The position numbers were made by a program, and so were the translations under genes. A stretch of DNA of 34,287 nucleotides from Alteromonadaceae bacterium (lineage in GTDB: Bacteria > Pseudomonadota > Gammaproteobacteria > Enterobacterales > Alteromonadaceae), in contig NZIK01000027.1 of the NCBI GenBank assembly GCA_002691625.1, forward strand, positions 120,850-155,136, in the 5' to 3' direction. The notes under the pieces are model-generated. The model searched no databases. It was not told the DNA's origin and was given only the letters and a program-made list of their open reading frames with translations. This document shows, one piece after another, positions 16,103-24,454 of this stretch. Every line of letters begins with the position of its first letter. Position 1 is the stretch's first letter.

Positions 16103-17445
16103 AGTTTATGTCCTTTTATTGATAGTCCTCGACCAATGGCGTAGTAATGCAATCCGTATTCCGACATGATTTTCGGATCATATAAATTCCGGCCATCGAA
16201 AATTAACGGAATGCTCAGTTTTTCTTTAATCAGATCAAAATCCGGTGCCCGGAATGACTGCCACTCAGTACAAATCACCAGGAAATCCGCACTATCAAGA
16301 GCAGCTTCTTTCGTGCCAGTTAATTTAAGGTCCGGGCGGCTGCCATAGATACGCTGGGTTTCTTCCATTGCTTCAGGATCGTAGGCCTGAACCGTAGCGC
16401 CTTGTTCCCATAACAGCTCCATCAGCACTCGGCTGGAAGCTTCACGCATATCATCGGTATTTGGCTTGAACGACAGGCCCCATAATGCAATAGTCTTGCC
16501 TTTCAGGTCACCATCGAAATGGCCAGAGATGTATTCGAACAGTTTTTCTTTTTGGGTGTAGTTAACGGCTTCCACTGATTCCAGCACTTTCGCCTGGTAG
16601 CCCACCTGATTTGCACTACGAATGAGCGCTTGCACATCTTTGGGGAAACATGAACCGCCATAGCCACATCCCGGGTAGATGAACTGATAACCTATTCTGG
16701 GATCAGAACCGATACCACGACGCACGTTCTCAATATCGGCGCCAAATCGCTCTGCCAGGTTGGCCATCTCGTTCATAAAGCTGATTTTGGTGGCCAGCAT
16801 ACAGTTGGCAGCATACTTGGTTAGCTCCGCTGAACGAATGTCCATCACGATAACTTTGTCATGATTACGGTTAAATGGCGCGTAGAGTTCGCGTAGTTTT
16901 TTCTCCGCTTTCTCACTTTGGGTGCCGATGATAATACGGTCTGGCCGCATGCAGTCATTTACTGCCGCGCCTTCTTTTAAGAACTCGGGGTTAGATACCA
17001 CATCGAAGGTTACCGCTTTCCCTAATGATTCCAGCGTTTCGCTAACCTTTGCGCTGACTCTGTCTGCGGTACCAACCGGCACAGTAGATTTATTGATGAT
17101 GATTTTATGATTTTGCATATGAGTGGCGACTGTTTCCGCCACTGCCAGAACGTATTTCAGATCGGCTGAGCCGTCTTCATCCGGCGGTGTACCCACCGCG
17201 ATAAAAATCAGCTCTCCATGCTCGATACCCAATTTGGCATCAGTAGTAAAGTCTACCCGGCCGCCCTCATAATTGCTGGTGACCAGCGGCGTTAAGCCCG
17301 GCTCGTAAATGGGGATAATGCCCTTTTTGAGGTTATCAACCTTGGCCTGATCCACATCCACACAAACAACGTCGTGGCCCACTTCAGCTAACACTGCAGC
17401 CTGCACCAGGCCAACATAGCCAATTCCAAAGACTGTTACCTTCAC
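16099..17445 (-). CDS. ugd: UDP-glucose 6-dehydrogenase
   Basis: Oxidises UDP-glucose twice with NAD+ to UDP-glucuronic acid, a common precursor of acidic capsules. The 448 residues start with the Rossmann motif [12 protein letters not shown] and contain [24 protein letters not shown], the lysine-containing [13 protein letters not shown], and the catalytic Cys266 in [12 protein letters not shown]. The length is that of the long bacterial Ugd/TuaD class rather than the 388-residue E. coli form. It stands 109 bp after the glycosyltransferase stop at 17555 and overlaps galU. The AT-rich gap upstream could hold a promoter, but no clear -35/-10 pair is visible. Confidence 0.95.
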   Translation of the reverse strand: MKVTVFGIGYVGLVQAAVLAEVGHDVVCVDVDQAKVDNLKKGIIPIYEPGLTPLVTSNYEGGRVDFTTDAKLGIEHGELIFIAVGTPPDEDGSADLKYVLAVAETVATHMQNHKIIINKSTVPVGTADRVSAKVSETLESLGKAVTFDVVSNPEFLKEGAAVNDCMRPDRIIIGTQSEKAEKKLRELYAPFNRNHDKVIVMDIRSAELTKYAANCMLATKISFMNEMANLAERFGADIENVRRGIGSDPRIGYQFIYPGCGYGGSCFPKDVQALIRSANQVGYQAKVLESVEAVNYTQKEKLFEYISGHFDGDLKGKTIALWGLSFKPNTDDMREASSRVLMELLWEQGATVQAYDPEAMEETQRIYGSRPDLKLTGTKEAALDSADFLVICTEWQSFRAPDFDLIKEKLSIPLIFDGRNLYDPKIMSEYGLHYYAIGRGLSIKGHKL

Positions 17446-17554
17446 TTGTTCCCTTCCTTCTAAATCTCAGCGGTGCCTGTGTTAATCAGGCGTTTTTAAT
17501 AATAAAACTAAAACATTAAAGCATCATGACGTTACAGGCTCAACTGAAAACTTA

Positions 17555-18418
17555 TTAGTCTGCCTTGTAACGGCCCGTCCGCTTTCGTAAGCCATCTGTG
17601 AGTCCCTGCCGCATATAGCGCCGACGTTCCTCACGCTGCTCCAGAAACCAGCCATTAATTACCCACCTAATTGGCAAGGCTACAGAATTCCTGATTTTCC
17701 AGTAAAGCGGTACATAAGAACGACGCCATAAAATAAGGATATTGCGATACTGATAGTAAAGTCGGACAGGACTTCCAACCTTAAACGTCATTCCCATGAT
17801 GCGCTTACGGGCCTCACCTTGCTTGTGGCGTAATAGGGCATGTGTATCGCTAATAATCCGATATCCCTTACGGCTGGCTCGCCAACACCATTCATGATCC
17901 ACGCCATCTATGAATAACGCTTTTTCCATCAAACCAATATCAGTGAGCACTGCTAGCGGAATAACTTTTCCAGACGCGATAATTTGCCTGCGATGCAGAA
18001 AACCATGTTCATCAGGTACACTACGTTGCACTTTTGCGCTGACAACCTGACCGTCAAACTCGCTAACGATAGTGGGGCCATAAGCAGCAAGTTCAGGATA
18101 ATGGCTCTGAGCTTCAACGACCCGCTGCTTTACCGTTCGAAGCAATGGTTCGCTAAGTTGGCTATCCTGATCAAGCAGCATGGCATAGTCATGTCCCTGC
18201 TGTTTGGCTAGTAGCAAACCGATATTCTGCGCGTGGGCAATGCCAGCGTTTTCAGGACAATGCCTGAATTCAACCGAAGGAGGCAACCAATCCTGATGAC
18301 TTAGTGGGGAATTATCCACCACCATGACCTGCCAGCCCCCCTCCTCCAGCAACCTGATGTTGTTGAGCAGAATTTGCCGTTCAGGATGAAACAAAATGAT
18401 AATGGCCGCGAATTTCAA
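17555..18418 (-). CDS. Family 2 glycosyltransferase (rhamnosyltransferase-like)
   Basis: Predicted GT-A fold transferase adding a sugar to a lipid-linked polysaccharide on the cytoplasmic face of the inner membrane. The 287 residues have the GT2 layout: AAIIILFHPERQILLNNI at the start, QVMVVDNSP, ENAGIAHAQNIGLLLA, and the metal-binding AMLLDQDSQL. A later FIDGVDHEWCWRASRKGYRI is typical of the rhamnosyltransferase subgroup; donor and acceptor cannot be read from sequence. The start is a TTG at 18418 whose TTGA overlaps the upstream stop, like an ATGA coupling; the next in-frame ATG would cut into the fold. The C-terminal tail is rich in Arg/Lys, suggesting peripheral membrane binding. Confidence 0.78.
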   Translation of the reverse strand: MKFAAIIILFHPERQILLNNIRLLEEGGWQVMVVDNSPLSHQDWLPPSVEFRHCPENAGIAHAQNIGLLLAKQQGHDYAMLLDQDSQLSEPLLRTVKQRVVEAQSHYPELAAYGPTIVSEFDGQVVSAKVQRSVPDEHGFLHRRQIIASGKVIPLAVLTDIGLMEKALFIDGVDHEWCWRASRKGYRIISDTHALLRHKQGEARKRIMGMTFKVGSPVRLYYQYRNILILWRRSYVPLYWKIRNSVALPIRWVINGWFLEQREERRRYMRQGLTDGLRKRTGRYKAD

Positions 18419-19302
18419 TGTTTTATTATTTTTTCAAGTAGGTGCCTGTCGAGCTTGTAAGCCATTTTGACAACCCCTGACGGCATCATCCGCAGGCCCA
18501 GTACCATACAGGCATAAAAAAGATTATATGGTGTCAGGCGTTTAAGCCAGCGCATTGCCCGGAAACGAGCTCTGAATTCATTTAATGACTTTATCAACCC
18601 GCGACGTTTGTAAAAATCATTAACCCGCCGAAAGCGCAGCAATTTATCTTTGAGATTACAAAAAATGTAGCCCGCCGCGGCGAGTTCAATCCAGAGAAAA
18701 TAATCCTGAGTATTTTGCAGTGCATCGTCATAACGGTAGCCGTCAGTAAACACTTTATAACGAATACATACAGTGGGGTGATTAATGGTACAACGGCGTG
18801 GTAACAGACGCGTGATTTGTCGATTGGTCTGTGGCATCACCCGCGAGCCCACCTGATTATTTTGCTCATTAATTTCAATCAGGCCGGTACCTAAAATGGC
18901 AACGTGTGCATGTTTGGTCAGGTAGGTAATTTGCTTTTCTAATCGGTTAAATTCAGATATGTCATCAGCATCCATACGGAAAAAGTACTGCGGCTTTAAC
19001 GATAAGGACCAGTCGATAGCGAAGTTCATACAGGTTGCCAATCCTCTGTTGGCGCTACCTTCAATGATTACCAGACGCTCATCGTCCTCAGCGTGCTGCA
19101 TGATAACCGCCAGTAATTCCGGCGAAATATGCCCGTCGATAACAATGACATAAAGAAAATCGCTGTAGCTTTGCTGACGAATGCTGCCAATGGCCTGATC
19201 AATCCAGTCTGCGCAGTCCTTTTCGTAAACGGCCATAGCAACGATGGCGGGAATTTCATGCACCCGATAGTTGCTGTGTTTAATTGAAAAGTTTGGGGTC
19301 AA
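18415..19302 (-). CDS. Family 2 glycosyltransferase
   Basis: Predicted inverting glycosyltransferase of surface polysaccharide synthesis. It has IPAIVAMAVYEKDCADWIDQ, IRQQSYSDFLYVIVIDG, GSANRGLATCMNFAID and the DXD-type site FFRMDADDISEFNRLEKQ, then RRCTINHPTVCIRY and TQDYFLWIELAAAGY as the acceptor-side elements. A hydrophobic patch near 250-275 may anchor it to the membrane. The start is uncertain: the longest frame begins with TTG 19302 without a clear ribosome site, and a GTG at 19263, closer to the conserved core, is an alternative. It is coupled to the next glycosyltransferase gene and follows the wecA-like gene by 74 bp. Confidence 0.78.
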   Translation of the reverse strand: MTPNFSIKHSNYRVHEIPAIVAMAVYEKDCADWIDQAIGSIRQQSYSDFLYVIVIDGHISPELLAVIMQHAEDDERLVIIEGSANRGLATCMNFAIDWSLSLKPQYFFRMDADDISEFNRLEKQITYLTKHAHVAILGTGLIEINEQNNQVGSRVMPQTNRQITRLLPRRCTINHPTVCIRYKVFTDGYRYDDALQNTQDYFLWIELAAAGYIFCNLKDKLLRFRRVNDFYKRRGLIKSLNEFRARFRAMRWLKRLTPYNLFYACMVLGLRMMPSGVVKMAYKLDRHLLEKIIKH

Positions 19303-19376
19303 GATAAAATCCGGCTATCGACAGTATCGCGAAGTGTACCGGATTTTACAACAAATATGCACCACTGTGATGCAAT

Positions 19377-20453
19377 TTATGCAGGTAGCAGGCGGCGCTT
19401 TACCGCCCGGAAAAACCGTATGATTTTCCAGATATTCATGATTGCAGCACTGTAAACCACTAATAAAGCGATGAAGCCCCAAAACATGATATAAGCCGGA
19501 ACCTGATATACCTCACCGAGGATACCAATCAGGCAATATCCCGCACCCATCAGAAGAATGGCGACCAGGGAGCGGCGAGGACTAAAGCCAGCCCGCATGA
19601 AAATATTATGCAGATGCTTACGATCCGGTTTTAGCACTGACTGACCTTTTCTGGCTCGTCTGAACATAATAGCTGCCATGTCCATTAGTGGCAGACCGAT
19701 TAACCAAACGCCGGTAATAGGGCGTAACGAAGCGCCTGGCCCCTGAGTGTGATCAACCAGCAGCCACACAATGGTAAGGCCAACAAACATACTGCCGGCA
19801 TCACCCATAAATATTTTATTCCCCTTAAAACCCTTCAGGCTAAGGTTAAACGCCAGAAACGGTACTATGGCAGCAATAATGACCAACGGTTCCATGATGG
19901 CAGCGCCGTTATCTGACAGGAGTAGCAAACTGACAACACTCAACAGTACTACAAGACTCATACCGCCTGCCAGACCATCGATACCATCAATCATGTTGAT
20001 GGCGTTAATAACTCCTACCACGCATACCAACGTAAAGAAGTATCCGGCAATGCCTAAATAAACCGAACCGAAACCAAAAATGTCACCAAGAGACGTTATA
20101 TAGTTTTGCGCACTCCACGCCATAATCGACGCGACACCAAACTGACAAACCAATCGCCCCTTGGCACTTAAATCGAAGCGGTCGTCGAGCATACCGAGCA
20201 GCACAATAAACGCAGACGCGGTAAAAAACAGCGGATTATTTTTCATCCATACGTCAGTTAGTACGCTGGCAACGAGTACTGCAACAAAAATAGCTACACC
20301 GCCAGTCAATGGCACTATGCCATTATGGCGTTTTCTGTATGATGGCTGATCAACAAGCCCAAACTGATGGGCCAGGGGTGTCATCACCACCAGCAAAATC
20401 AATGCAACAAAAAATGCTGTAAATAACGGAATAAACTGCAGATAGTCCATCAT
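19377..20453 (-). CDS. wecA: Undecaprenyl-phosphate sugar-1-phosphate transferase, WecA/MraY-like family
   Basis: Integral membrane enzyme that starts a lipid-linked glycan by moving HexNAc-1-phosphate (GlcNAc in E. coli WecA) from its UDP form onto undecaprenyl phosphate. The 358 residues form about ten to eleven hydrophobic helices. Cytosolic loops carry the family motifs: LLGMLDDRFDLSAKG (magnesium-binding Asp pair), AINMIDGIDGLAGG, FMGDAGSMFVG and DRKHLHNIFMRAG. Two tandem ATGs (20453 and 20450) are possible; the AAGG just upstream fits the second better. It heads a minus-strand glycan cluster and is divergent from the capsule export genes. The sugar specificity is by analogy only. Confidence 0.83.
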   Translation of the reverse strand: MMDYLQFIPLFTAFFVALILLVVMTPLAHQFGLVDQPSYRKRHNGIVPLTGGVAIFVAVLVASVLTDVWMKNNPLFFTASAFIVLLGMLDDRFDLSAKGRLVCQFGVASIMAWSAQNYITSLGDIFGFGSVYLGIAGYFFTLVCVVGVINAINMIDGIDGLAGGMSLVVLLSVVSLLLLSDNGAAIMEPLVIIAAIVPFLAFNLSLKGFKGNKIFMGDAGSMFVGLTIVWLLVDHTQGPGASLRPITGVWLIGLPLMDMAAIMFRRARKGQSVLKPDRKHLHNIFMRAGFSPRRSLVAILLMGAGYCLIGILGEVYQVPAYIMFWGFIALLVVYSAAIMNIWKIIRFFRAVKRRLLPA

Positions 20454-20614
20454 GCCTTACTTTTCTCCACAGAATCCTTACCCACCTGTGTTCTAACGCC
20501 CACACTACAAACAGGAAAATCCATTTACTCACTAACTCCGTTGAGAATATCGCCGAACCTATACATGGCTGCACCAGCCACCTGAGGCTTCGTGGAGAGG
20601 TCACTATAATCACT

Positions 20615-20623
20615 TGATATAAT
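20615..20623 (+). promoter_or_regulatory. Possible extended -10 promoter of the capsule export operon
   Basis: TGATATAAT combines a TGn extension and a perfect TATAAT; no good -35 is at 17 bp. A second TATAAT lies at 20605-20610. The leader to the first ATG would be about 170 nt. Confidence 0.4.
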
Positions 20624-20690
20624 AGTAAACATTAGTATAACTGACTACCCCCCCAATTAAATTTAAATTTAAACGCACATTTTTTACACA

Positions 20691-20702
20691 GTCGGTAGTG
20701 CT
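20691..20702 (+). promoter_or_regulatory. Possible ops (RfaH recruitment) element
   Basis: GTCGGTAGTGCT matches the E. coli ops sequence GGCGGTAGCGTG at 9 of 12 positions (counting the allowed C/T at position 9), with the core CGGTAG intact. It lies between the likely promoter and the first gene of a long polysaccharide operon, where ops elements occur. The inner C-G pair is kept but the second base pair of the ops hairpin is lost. Confidence 0.38.
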
Positions 20703-20802
20703 TCTGCTCAGAGTTTAAGCAGGCTGTTAATCAGTGCATGCCTTTTCGCTTGGTTATGTTATGCTACGACCACTTTTTAAATGGACGTATTACAGTCAGG
20801 CA

Positions 20803-21180
20803 ATGAGAAGACAAGTTATATTATCCGCTCTACTTTTCAGCACTATGACAATGCTGGGATGTGTGTCACAACCTCAGAGTGTCAAAGCCAATCTGCCGCT
20901 GGTCAATCCAAGCTTTACGCATCACCTTAGTGATTCTGGTTCTGGTTTACAGGAAAGTGAAGCAAAAGCTATTCCAGAGTTAAATATCAATGCTAATGAA
21001 GCTATAGTGATCGACGGAAATAGCTACGCAGTTTCTGATAGTTATATCTCTGCCATGGGTAACCAGTGTTATCGGCTAAAACGTCAGGGACGTTCAGGAT
21101 CAACGGAAGTTCGTCCCATCTGTAACAATCAAACGTACTGGCTGCTATACCCGGCGTTGGTTTTTAGTAACACCCTATAA
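20803..21180 (+). CDS. Unknown small lipoprotein at the head of the kps operon
   Basis: Not recognised with confidence. The 125-residue product starts MRRQVILSALLFSTMTMLGC, a lipoprotein signal peptide with lipobox MLGC (Cys20), so it should be lipid-anchored, probably in the outer membrane. A polar linker follows. The C-terminal third has a compact motif, YISAMGNQCYRLKRQG then RPICNNQTYWLLYPAL, with a Cys pair that could form a disulfide. It resembles the 'Y-S-A-x-G-x-x-C-R ... R-x-C-x-x-x-x-x-W' pattern of small surface lipoproteins sometimes called DVU3141-like; that link is from memory. The open frame extends 23 codons upstream to 20734 but the signal peptide fixes the start at 20803. It is 15 bp before kpsD, suggesting a role with the exporter. 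Confidence 0.72.
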   Translation: MRRQVILSALLFSTMTMLGCVSQPQSVKANLPLVNPSFTHHLSDSGSGLQESEAKAIPELNINANEAIVIDGNSYAVSDSYISAMGNQCYRLKRQGRSGSTEVRPICNNQTYWLLYPALVFSNTL

Positions 21181-21195
21181 AGGTTTAACTCGTTT

Positions 21196-23001
21196 ATGCG
21201 TATCTCTATCTGGTTAACGCTTACGGCTTTATCGCTATTCTCTTTTAGTAACGCCCAGGCACAAACGGCCGAGCAAATTCAACAAATCCAACAGCAACTG
21301 AGTCAACGCGGGGCAGATAATTCAGCTGCGTCCAACGCCGGTAATACAGGCGTTAGCCCGGTACAGTTGTCTGCATCCCCTACCTTGCAGGGCAACAGTC
21401 AAACCGGCACCCGGCCAAGCTCCGGCCAGTATAGTACGCAGCCTCGTAATGGCCTGGTATTACCAGGGGAACCGACTATGGATATGGTTTTTCCCCTGCA
21501 GGAAGCTATGGAGAACCCTCCGTTTGCAGCAAACCTGTTTGTTGGTGGCTTTGAATCAGAACGCACTAACTCAGTTAACCCTAATTATCTGGTTGCGCCC
21601 GGCGATCAAATCTCAATCTGGCTTTGGGGCGCGGTAGATTATTCCGACGTGGCAACCGTCGATAGCCAGGGCAATATCTTTATTCCCAATATTGGTCCGG
21701 TTAATTTGTTAAACGTACCGTCCAGCCAGGTCAATGCCACAGTTACCAGAAGCATCAAACAGGTCTATACCAATGACGTAAATGTTTATGTGAACTTACT
21801 AACGGCCACGCCGGTATCTGTTTATGTCTCGGGGCCAGTATTGAGGCCAGGCCAATATGCCGGTCAGGCAACCGATAGCCCGCTATATTTCCTAAAACGT
21901 GCCGGCGGCGTTGATTTCCTGCGTGGCAGTTTCCGTAGTATCGATATTTTACGCGCCGGCGAAGTCGTTCATTCAATTGATTTATATAACTTTGTGACCG
22001 ATGGCGAATTACCGGCGATTTCGTTTCAGGACAAAGACGTGATTCTGGTTCGTCCTATTGGCCCAACTATCACCGTCAGCGAAGGCGCTAGAAACAGCTT
22101 CACCTTTGAGTTAAAACCCTCAGACTTAACCGGCGAAGCGCTGGTCGATTACGCCAAACCCGGCGACTTTATCAGCCACGTATCGGTCAGCGGTCTTCGG
22201 GACGGCGCACAATTTGCCCGCTATGCCCCACTGACTGATTTTAAACAATTCAGTTTGCGTCCTGGTGATCATGTCGAATTCAAAAACGACTATGAAGTAC
22301 AAATTTATCCGATTAATGTAGCAGGCAGTTTCCGCGGAGCGTCAAGGGTCATGGTATCCAAAGGTGCCAGATTGCATCAGGTGCTGAGTAATATTGAGAT
22401 CGATCCGAACCTGGCAGATTTTAAGAATGTGTATTTGCTTCGAGAAAGTGTCGCCGATCAACAACAGTTGATTATCAATCAGGCGTTGGATCGCTTAGAG
22501 CGGAGCATCTATACGGCGCCGGTGCGCTCTACCGGCGAAGGCTCGATTCGGGTTCAGGAAGCACAACTGGTAACCGACTTTATCGCCAGAGCCCGACAGG
22601 TGAAACCGCTTGGTAAGGTCATTATTGCTGAAAACGATAACGTGGCGGACATTCTGCTTGAAGAAAACGACACCATTGTCATTCCAACCAAAACGGATTT
22701 GGTCCACGTTGGTGGTGAAGTATTAATGCCTCAGTCGGTAGTGTTTAATCCGGACGCAGAACTTTCCGATTACGTTGCCTGGGCGGGAGGCTTTAGCGAG
22801 AGGGCTAACGATGCCCGAATTCTGGTTATCCGTGCCAATGGTATGGTTGATTTCTATGATGTTGATGATAACTCAGATGTGGCAGCCGGTGATCAGGTGA
22901 TCGTATTACCAAGGGTTGATGCCAAAACATTGCAGGCAGTCAAAGATATCACTCAGATCATTTACCAGATTGCTGTGGCGGCCAACGTAGCACTCAACTA
23001 A
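21196..23001 (+). CDS. kpsD: Capsule polysaccharide export outer-membrane/periplasmic protein, KpsD/Wza superfamily
   Basis: Forms the outer-membrane conduit for capsule polymer exported by the KpsMT ABC transporter. The 601 residues have a signal peptide cleaved after AQA (about 22) and a Gln/Ser-rich linker to about 85. A polysaccharide export (PES) domain follows at about 130-200 (NYLVAPGDQISIWLWGAVDY, DSQGNIFIPNIGPVNL). SLBB-type beta-grasp domains then begin at about 208 (VYVSGPVLRPGQYAG, LYFLKRAGGVDF), about 370 and about 507 (VHVGGEVLMPQSVVF, VAWAGGFSERANDA). There is no lipobox, as in E. coli KpsD and unlike Wza. Its stop overlaps the kpsM ATG by 1 base. Confidence 0.88.
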   Translation: MRISIWLTLTALSLFSFSNAQAQTAEQIQQIQQQLSQRGADNSAASNAGNTGVSPVQLSASPTLQGNSQTGTRPSSGQYSTQPRNGLVLPGEPTMDMVFPLQEAMENPPFAANLFVGGFESERTNSVNPNYLVAPGDQISIWLWGAVDYSDVATVDSQGNIFIPNIGPVNLLNVPSSQVNATVTRSIKQVYTNDVNVYVNLLTATPVSVYVSGPVLRPGQYAGQATDSPLYFLKRAGGVDFLRGSFRSIDILRAGEVVHSIDLYNFVTDGELPAISFQDKDVILVRPIGPTITVSEGARNSFTFELKPSDLTGEALVDYAKPGDFISHVSVSGLRDGAQFARYAPLTDFKQFSLRPGDHVEFKNDYEVQIYPINVAGSFRGASRVMVSKGARLHQVLSNIEIDPNLADFKNVYLLRESVADQQQLIINQALDRLERSIYTAPVRSTGEGSIRVQEAQLVTDFIARARQVKPLGKVIIAENDNVADILLEENDTIVIPTKTDLVHVGGEVLMPQSVVFNPDAELSDYVAWAGGFSERANDARILVIRANGMVDFYDVDDNSDVAAGDQVIVLPRVDAKTLQAVKDITQIIYQIAVAANVALN

Positions 23002-23795
23002 TGTCAGATATTGTAAGCGTCTCATTTCGCTCTCAACTCAAGGTATGGAAAAGTGTGTGTTTTGCACTTTTCCTGCGTGAGTTACGTTCGCAATTTAGTG
23101 ACAGATTGGGTTTAGCCTGGGGCTTTCTTGAGCCATTTGCTTTCATATTTGGATTATCATACATGAGGAGCTTAATCCGCGAAGGTGATGCTCACGGTAT
23201 TCCTATCTTTATTTTTATGTTGATTGGTATGGTTACCATCCAGTCATTTCTACAACCCTTTACAAAAATTGCCAGTGCATTTAGTAAAAATAAGCCTTTG
23301 TATGCATTCAGACAGGTGCAACCCATCTCTGCGCTATTGGTGTCGGCTTTCGTTGAATATACGATAAAGATTATCGTCATCCTCTTGGCTTTATTAACGA
23401 TTTATCTACTTGGGGTAACGTTTCCTGTTAATGACCCGTTGCTGCTATTTTTGCTATTCCACATGCTATGGATTATGACAATCAGTATGAGTTGTATTTT
23501 AGGCATCGCTTCCTCTTATTTGCCTGAAGTAAAGAAAATAGTTGGCGTATTTACTCGTCCACTATTTTTTATATCCTGCGTATTTTTCAGCTTACAGGAT
23601 ATCCCGGTTGAATACTGGCATTGGTTTACCTGGAATCCACTGGTGCATTTTGTTGAACTTGGCCGTTATGCTTGTTTTGAGTCTTATGGCGATCGCGGCG
23701 TCAGCCTCCAATACGCATTTCAATTTACTTTGATTGTGTTTTTCTTTGCTGTTTCGTTGTATCACCTGACCTGGAAAGGATTATTATCACGATGA
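23001..23795 (+). CDS. kpsM: Capsule polysaccharide ABC exporter, membrane subunit KpsM
   Basis: ABC-2-type permease that, as a dimer with KpsT, pumps lipid-linked capsular polysaccharide across the inner membrane. The 264 residues start with an amphipathic segment (VWKSVCFALFLRELRSQF) and DRLGLAWGFLEPFAFI, a signature of the polysaccharide-export ABC-2 family. About six hydrophobic helices follow, ending in PLVHFVELGRYACFESYGDR and a final helix. It overlaps kpsD by 1 base and kpsT by 4. The AT-richer codon use compared with the suf and ccm regions is usual for capsule loci. Confidence 0.88.
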   Translation: MSDIVSVSFRSQLKVWKSVCFALFLRELRSQFSDRLGLAWGFLEPFAFIFGLSYMRSLIREGDAHGIPIFIFMLIGMVTIQSFLQPFTKIASAFSKNKPLYAFRQVQPISALLVSAFVEYTIKIIVILLALLTIYLLGVTFPVNDPLLLFLLFHMLWIMTISMSCILGIASSYLPEVKKIVGVFTRPLFFISCVFFSLQDIPVEYWHWFTWNPLVHFVELGRYACFESYGDRGVSLQYAFQFTLIVFFFAVSLYHLTWKGLLSR

Positions 23796-24442
23796 CTATT
23801 CGTTTAATTAATCTGACCAAGTCGTATCCGAGCCGATTGGGCCCTCAGTATATTTTCAGAAATCTCAATTTTGATTTTCCCACTGAGGATAACGTTGCCA
23901 TTCTGGGCAAAAATGGAGCGGGTAAATCAACGCTCTTTCGCATGCTGGCCAAAAGTGAATATCCCGATAAGGGCCAGATTTATACCAACAAATCCATGTC
24001 CTGGCCGGTGGCTTTGGCTACCGGTGTCCATCCGAAAATGACCGGGCGGGAAAACGCGCGTTTTATTGCCCGCATCAATGATGTTAAGGATATGCCCGCA
24101 TATGAAGAAGCGGTCCAGGACTTTGCGGAGATTGGCAAACGCTTTGATTTACCAGTGCAAACATACTCTTCAGGTATGCGAGCTCGTCTTGTATTTGCTT
24201 GCTGTATAAATATCCATTTCGATATCTACCTGATAGATGAAGCAACATCCGTTGGTGATCCTAAATTTCGCCGCAAAGCGAGGGAAGCTTTAGAAGTCAA
24301 AGCCAGAGAAGCCGGGCTGATTATGGTCAGTCACGAAATGGATCAGATACGCGAATTTTGCACCTCAGCGATCATCATCGAAGACGGCCAACTCAATTAC
24401 TACAGTGACCTTGAAGAAGGTATCGCAGCCTACATGGAATAA
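23792..24442 (+). CDS. kpsT: Capsule polysaccharide ABC exporter, ATPase subunit KpsT
   Basis: ATP-hydrolysing partner of KpsM. The 216-residue protein is a single ABC domain: Walker A at 39-47 (GKNGAGKST), the signature TYSSGMRARLVFA, Walker B IYLIDEATSVGD and the switch histidine in IMVSHEMDQI. VGDPKFRRKA after Walker B is characteristic of the KpsT/Wzt class. It lacks the C-terminal carbohydrate-binding domain of Wzt, so export is probably coupled to a chain-independent lipid anchor as in group 2/3 capsules. Start overlaps kpsM by ATGA; kpsE follows after 12 bp. Confidence 0.92.
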   Translation: MTIRLINLTKSYPSRLGPQYIFRNLNFDFPTEDNVAILGKNGAGKSTLFRMLAKSEYPDKGQIYTNKSMSWPVALATGVHPKMTGRENARFIARINDVKDMPAYEEAVQDFAEIGKRFDLPVQTYSSGMRARLVFACCINIHFDIYLIDEATSVGDPKFRRKAREALEVKAREAGLIMVSHEMDQIREFCTSAIIIEDGQLNYYSDLEEGIAAYME

Positions 24443-24454
24443 ACGAGCAGAAAC

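Larger units (their letters stand above)
20454..20802. other. 349-bp divergent intergenic region, wecA-like / capsule export operon
   Basis: No gene supported. Contents in plus order: two TATAAT boxes (20605-20610 and 20618-20623), a minus-strand TATACT (20634-20639) that could serve wecA, a run of seven C (20648-20654), a T/A-only stretch built of repeated AAATTT units (20657-20671), and an ops-like element (20691-20702). This is a long leader for a first gene starting at 20803. Confidence 0.7.

Noticed and set aside
20350-20613. An 87-codon minus-strand frame covering the wecA upstream region
   Set aside because: It overlaps the wecA start in another frame, has no domain or ribosome site, and covers promoter-like sequence.
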